Assembly: GCA_004376975.1 (NCBI GenBank)
Contig: SOJA01000179.1
Coordinates: 1 to 7,697, forward strand
Source of the DNA: Candidatus Bathyarchaeota archaeon
Lineage (GTDB): Archaea > Thermoproteota > Bathyarchaeia > Bathyarchaeales > UBA233
Reading direction: 5' to 3'
DNA: 7,697 nucleotides
The notes under the pieces were generated by a model that was not told where the DNA came from, ran no database searches, and saw only the letters and a list, made by a program, of their open reading frames with translations. The translations under genes and the position numbers were made by a program. Shown piece by piece: positions 3,972-7,697 of the stretch (its first letter is position 1; each line of letters starts with the position of its first letter).

Positions 3972-6434
3972 ATGGCAGAAATGAAAAAGGACTTGATAAT
4001 ATGGTTTGAAAACCTAAGAAAAACTGACATTCCTTCTGTTGGAGGCAAAAACGCTAATCTCGGCGAGATGATAAATGCAGGCATATCCGTTCCACCGGGT
4101 TTCGCAGTAACTGCATTTTCTTATAAGAAATTCATCGAGGAAACTGGTGTATCCGAAAAAATCTACGCGATTATACGAGAAACGGTAATAGATCAAAACG
4201 AACCAAAACAGTATGACGTAGCTTCTAAGAAAATTCGTAAACTAATGAAATCAACGCCAGTGCCTAAAGATGTTGAGAACGCCGTTAGAAACGCCTATGA
4301 AGAATTATGCAAAAGGTTAGGTACAAACCTAGTTTTCGTTGCTGTAAGGTCAAGTGCTACGGCTGAAGACTTGCCCGACGCGTCTTTTGCTGGACAACAA
4401 GAAACTTACCTGAACGTGAAGGGAGAAGATGAGCTTCTAGAGAGAACTGTGGACTGCTGGTCAAGCCTTTTTACACCTAGAGCAATCTTTTACAGAACTC
4501 AGAAAGGGTTTAAGCATGAAAACGTTCTGATAAGTGTTGGCGTCCAAGAAATGGTTAACGCAAAGGCTGCAGGTGTAATGTTCACTCTTAATCCCGTTAC
4601 TGGCGACCCAAACCACATTGTTATCGAAGGTAACTGGGGCCTTGGTGAAGCTGTTGTTTCGGGAGCGATTATACCGGACTACTTCTTGGTTGATAAGACT
4701 TCCATGCAAATCGTAGAACGTAAAATCGCGAAGAAAACTGTCGAATACGGTAGAAACCCTGAAACTGGAGAGAATATCCACAATGAAATTCCACCTGAAA
4801 AGCAAGAGGTTCCATGCTTAAAGGACGAGGAAATACTTAAGCTTGCAGAAGTCGGAAAGAGGATTGAGAGACACTATGGAAGAGCCCAAGATGTAGAATG
4901 GGCGACAGATAGAGACTTATCATTTCCAGAAAACCTGTTCATTGTCCAATCTAGACCTGAGACAGTTTGGAGCCTTAAAAAGGCGGAAGACAGATCAGAG
5001 GAAACAACCGCTGCTTTTGCTCCTATGGAGCTAACAGTCATCGCGAAAGGCATTGGAACTGGAAAAAGAAACATAGGCTTTGGCAAGGCGAAAGTTATCA
5101 TTTCACCTGAGGATGCTGTAAAACTCATGCAGAAAGGCGATATACTCGTGACTACCATGACAAGCCCGGACTTTGTTCCTTACATGAAAATGGCAAGCGC
5201 CATTGTGACCAACAAGGGCGGAGTTACATGTCACGCAGCTATAGTCAGCCGCGAACTAGGGATTCCATGCATCGTTGGAACTGAAAACGCAACCCAAGTT
5301 ATGGAAACTGACAAAGAATACACTGTAGATGCTAGAAATGGCATAGTTTACAAAGGGATAGCTAAGGAGATAATTCGACCAGCTACGCCTACATCCACAG
5401 GGGCTACTGCAACTGCATACGCAAATATACAAGTTCCAGTAACAGCAACAAAGGTCTACATGAACTTAGGTATACCTGAAAAAATTGATGACTACCGAGA
5501 CCTTCCATTTGATGGAATAGGCTTAATGCGCACTGAATTCATACTTGCAAGCTATATCGGTGAGCATCCGCTTTATCTGATGGAGACTGGGCAGTCACAG
5601 AAGTTCATTGACAAGTTAGCTGAGGGAATTGCGACTGTTGCCAGAGCTATTCAGCCCCGTCCAGTAGTAGTGCGTTTCAGCGACTTTAAAACGAACGAAT
5701 ACCGCAAGCTAAAGGGTGGAGAGAACTACGAGATTGTTGAAGACAACCCTATGCTTGGCTGGCGAGGGTGCAGCCGCTACATAAGCACATGGTACGAGAA
5801 AGCTTTCAGACTTGAATGCAGAGCAATTAAAAAATGCCGCCAAGAGTGGGGTCTCACAAGCGTCTGGGTAATGCTTCCGGTTGTACGCACAATCTGGGAA
5901 GCAAAACGAGTTCTGGAAATCATGATAGAAGAAGACCTGAAACGTTCTAGAGACTTTAAGATCTGGTTTATGGCTGAGACGCCCTCCATAGTGATAATGG
6001 CTGACGAATTCTCAAAATTATGTGATGGATTTTCAATAGGTTCAAACGATCTAACTCAGGGGATTCTATTGATAGACCGAGACTCGGAACGTTTGGGCTT
6101 GCTGGGCTACTTTGACGAAAGGGAGCCAGCCGTTAAAAGGGCGATAGCCCACTTGATCCACGTAGCTCATCGTAACGGATGCACAGTCTCAATCTGCGGT
6201 GAAGGCCCATCAAATCTACCTGATTTCGCAGAGTTTCTGGTAAGGGTTGGAATCGATAGCATTTCAGTAAACGCAGATACTGTGATAGCAACGCGAAAAC
6301 TTGTTGCAAGTGTTGAACGGAAAATGGTTCTTGAGCATCTTGCTGAATTGCGTGAAAGGGTTTCCGGACGGTTAAGTCGGCAACCTAAACAGGATTGGGA
6401 ATGGATTCCCCGATGGGATGAACCTGTAAAATAG
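3972..6434 (+). CDS. ppsA: Phosphoenolpyruvate synthase (pyruvate, water dikinase)
   Basis: An 820-residue enzyme converting pyruvate, ATP and water to phosphoenolpyruvate, AMP and phosphate, the entry step of gluconeogenesis in many archaea; cytosolic. Domains in order: N-terminal ATP-grasp-type ATP/pyruvate dikinase domain (about 8-335), with VGGKNANLGEM at 23-33, VRSSATAEDLPDASFAGQQ at 125-143 and the closing FIVQSRPET; the mobile phosphohistidine domain (about 365-465) with GGVTCHAAIVSRELGIP, in which H421 is the phospho-carrier; then the C-terminal PEP/pyruvate TIM barrel (about 490-785) with GIGLMRTEFI, VVVRFSDFKTNEYRKL, GSNDLTQ at 690-696 and the catalytic cysteine C742 in SICGEGPSNLP. 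Most PEP synthases have Gln after that CG, so CGE is a small deviation. Length is typical. The ATG at 3972 is preceded by GAGGCG at 8 bases. The 14-base gap after rpl10e implies one transcript. Confidence 0.96.
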   Translation: MAEMKKDLIIWFENLRKTDIPSVGGKNANLGEMINAGISVPPGFAVTAFSYKKFIEETGVSEKIYAIIRETVIDQNEPKQYDVASKKIRKLMKSTPVPKDVENAVRNAYEELCKRLGTNLVFVAVRSSATAEDLPDASFAGQQETYLNVKGEDELLERTVDCWSSLFTPRAIFYRTQKGFKHENVLISVGVQEMVNAKAAGVMFTLNPVTGDPNHIVIEGNWGLGEAVVSGAIIPDYFLVDKTSMQIVERKIAKKTVEYGRNPETGENIHNEIPPEKQEVPCLKDEEILKLAEVGKRIERHYGRAQDVEWATDRDLSFPENLFIVQSRPETVWSLKKAEDRSEETTAAFAPMELTVIAKGIGTGKRNIGFGKAKVIISPEDAVKLMQKGDILVTTMTSPDFVPYMKMASAIVTNKGGVTCHAAIVSRELGIPCIVGTENATQVMETDKEYTVDARNGIVYKGIAKEIIRPATPTSTGATATAYANIQVPVTATKVYMNLGIPEKIDDYRDLPFDGIGLMRTEFILASYIGEHPLYLMETGQSQKFIDKLAEGIATVARAIQPRPVVVRFSDFKTNEYRKLKGGENYEIVEDNPMLGWRGCSRYISTWYEKAFRLECRAIKKCRQEWGLTSVWVMLPVVRTIWEAKRVLEIMIEEDLKRSRDFKIWFMAETPSIVIMADEFSKLCDGFSIGSNDLTQGILLIDRDSERLGLLGYFDEREPAVKRAIAHLIHVAHRNGCTVSICGEGPSNLPDFAEFLVRVGIDSISVNADTVIATRKLVASVERKMVLEHLAELRERVSGRLSRQPKQDWEWIPRWDEPVK

Positions 6435-6497
6435 TGAAATCTCCACTTAACTCGTATACACTATGTTTTTCAGTTGAGATGTTCTGAGCGTGCTTAC

Positions 6498-7499
6498 ATG
6501 GAACAATTCGATTTTGAAGAAGAAAGGATAAAACAAGAGATAAAACGTCTAAAAGCAAAACGCGTTTTAATTCAGCTTCCTGAAGGTTTAAAACCTCATG
6601 GGTTTCGCCTAGCAAGAGTTGTGGAAAAAACTGGGGCTTTGCCGATAGTATCTGCAGACCCATGTTATGGCGGATGCGACTTAGCAATGGCTGAGGCTGA
6701 AAGTCTGGGTGTAAACCTGATAATTCATTATGGACATGCAAAGCTGCTAAGGCATGAAAGAGTACCCACGATATATGTTGAGGCTAGAGCAACTATAAAC
6801 GTAGATGATGCAGTCGAGAAAGCCTTATTATTACTGGAAAAATGGCGCAAGATAGGTTTAGCCACAACAGTTCAGCATGTACAAAAACTAGAAAACGTTA
6901 AAGAAATTCTGCTTCATGCTGGAAGAACAGTAATGATCGGTGATGCTGGTCGCATGAACTATCCAGGGCAAGTGATCGGATGTGACTACAGCAATGTGAA
7001 ATCAATAGTGGGTGATGTTGAAGCCTTTCTGTTCGTTGGTGGTGGACGGTTTCATGCTCTGGGTGTAGCCCTTTCAACGTTGAAACCAACAATCGTTGCT
7101 GATCCTTATGAAAAAAGAGCCTTCTCAGTTGATGAAGAGGCTCGCAAAATTCTTAAACAACGGTGGGCCAGCATTGAAGAGGCTAAAGGGGCGAAAACTT
7201 TTGCAGTTTTAGTTGGGTTAAAACCGGGGCAGAAAAAGTTTGAGGAAGCCTTGATAATAAAAGAAGAACTTCAAAAAGCCGGGAAAAAAACCCATCTTTT
7301 CGCTGTTAGAAACATAACCCCAGAAGCTCTAATGAACTTTCCAGAAGTAGATGCTTACGTGAACACGGCGTGTCCCAGGCTATCACTGGACGACCCTTCA
7401 AAATTTCAAAAGCCAGTGCTAACACAGAATGAAGCATTTATAGTGGTTGGCAAACTATCATGGGAAAAATTATGCAGAAAAGGCTTATTCGAAAGCTGA
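6498..7499 (+). CDS. dph2: Diphthamide biosynthesis enzyme Dph2 (2-(3-amino-3-carboxypropyl)histidine synthase)
   Basis: A 333-residue non-canonical radical-SAM enzyme that attaches the 3-amino-3-carboxypropyl group of S-adenosylmethionine to a histidine of elongation factor 2, the first step of diphthamide synthesis. Archaeal Dph2 works as a homodimer with a [4Fe-4S] cluster held by three widely spaced cysteines; all three are here: C56 in DPCYGGCD, C162 in GCDYSN and C292 in NTACPRLS. Other family signatures are VLIQLPEGLKPHG near the N-terminus, IHYGHAKLL at 76-84 and GGGRFHALG at 181-189. The three repeated domains and the length match archaeal homologues. I chose ATG 6498 (MEQFDFEEERIKQEI), which fits the family N-terminus; an in-frame TTG at 6474 would add MRCSERAY, which does not look like family sequence. 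A TATA-like GTATACA at about 6454-6460 suggests its own promoter, 63 bases after ppsA. Its end overlaps the next gene. Confidence 0.95.
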   Translation: MEQFDFEEERIKQEIKRLKAKRVLIQLPEGLKPHGFRLARVVEKTGALPIVSADPCYGGCDLAMAEAESLGVNLIIHYGHAKLLRHERVPTIYVEARATINVDDAVEKALLLLEKWRKIGLATTVQHVQKLENVKEILLHAGRTVMIGDAGRMNYPGQVIGCDYSNVKSIVGDVEAFLFVGGGRFHALGVALSTLKPTIVADPYEKRAFSVDEEARKILKQRWASIEEAKGAKTFAVLVGLKPGQKKFEEALIIKEELQKAGKKTHLFAVRNITPEALMNFPEVDAYVNTACPRLSLDDPSKFQKPVLTQNEAFIVVGKLSWEKLCRKGLFES

Positions 7500-7697
7500 A
7501 CTTAGAAATTCTGCTCTCACAAATTAGGCCACACCCAACACCAAAACCAAGCTTGGAGCAATACACAATTCCAGCCAATGTTGCGGCCACAATACTCTAC
7601 ATCGCGGCATACACGTACAACGACATTATCGACAAGACAGTCTTAGACTTGGGCTGTGGCACTGGAAGACTGGCATTGGGAGCAGCTTTTCTAGGCG
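7472..7697 (+). CDS. METTL5-like RNA methyltransferase (COG2263 type), N-terminal part; runs off the window
   Basis: The first 75 residues of a SAM-dependent methyltransferase resembling the archaeal homologues of METTL5, which in eukaryotes makes N6-methyladenosine in small-subunit rRNA with Trm112. Seen here: a leader helix LNLEILLSQI (9-18), the family-specific KPSLEQYTIPANVAATILY at 25-43, which parallels METTL5's KxxLEQYPTRPHIAARMLY, and the SAM-binding motif I VLDLGCGTGRLALGAAF at 57-73. The catalytic NPPF motif should lie beyond the window, so it cannot be checked. The start ATG at 7472 lies inside the dph2 coding sequence, giving a 28-base overlap in another frame, with GGGAAAA just upstream. 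The overlap implies co-transcription and translational coupling with dph2. The exact rRNA target in archaea is inferred. Confidence 0.88.
   Translation, partial: MQKRLIRKLNLEILLSQIRPHPTPKPSLEQYTIPANVAATILYIAAYTYNDIIDKTVLDLGCGTGRLALGAAFLG

Noticed and set aside
6474..6497. TTG 6474 as the dph2 start
   Set aside because: The extra residues MRCSERAY are unlike Dph2 N-termini and have no Shine-Dalgarno; ATG 6498 fits the family better.
6385..6741. 118-codon minus-strand open frame
   Set aside because: It is antisense to the ends of ppsA and dph2, both of which are certain genes.

Overview
The window is archaeal. It carries two TATA-binding proteins (TBPs), a decayed archaeal TFE-alpha gene, an archaeal uL16/L10e ribosomal protein, a Dph2 diphthamide enzyme, and TATA-box plus Shine-Dalgarno gene starts. 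The base composition is moderately AT-rich. The wording of the TBP, TFE and CxxCC proteins reminds me of Bathyarchaeia (TACK group), but that placement is recall-based inference and cannot be proved from this window.

Left part (1-1235, minus strand): three co-oriented genes, in transcription order a divergent complete TBP (1235-666), a stand-alone Lrp/AsnC-type effector domain (592-359), and the first third of a second, more canonical TBP (190-1, running off the window). Facing them across a short intergenic region is a plus-strand TFE-alpha pseudogene (1359-1828). It has three frameshifts and one in-frame TGA, yet its winged helix, zinc ribbon, C-terminal helix and stop codon can still be followed. 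This corner is therefore a cluster of basal transcription factor genes, part duplicated and part decayed.

Middle (1829-3330, plus strand): a stretch with no convincing gene, a small YkgJ-type cysteine-cluster protein (2127-2498), a second gene-poor stretch (2499-2808), and a dCTP deaminase/dUTPase-fold protein (2809-3330). The last keeps several active-site residues but has lost the family's conserved Asp, and it has a clear TATA box and Shine-Dalgarno site.

Right part (3331-7697, plus strand): ribosomal protein L10e is followed after 14 bases by phosphoenolpyruvate synthase, so the two are probably co-transcribed. Then come Dph2 (modification of elongation factor 2) and the start of a METTL5-like RNA methyltransferase overlapping the end of dph2 by 28 bases. 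These last two form a translation-apparatus modification pair.

The main novelty candidates are the decayed TFE beside divergently transcribed duplicate TBPs with a RAM-domain protein between them, and the active-site change in the dCTP deaminase-like protein. I see no CRISPR array, insertion sequence, complete tRNA or rRNA gene.
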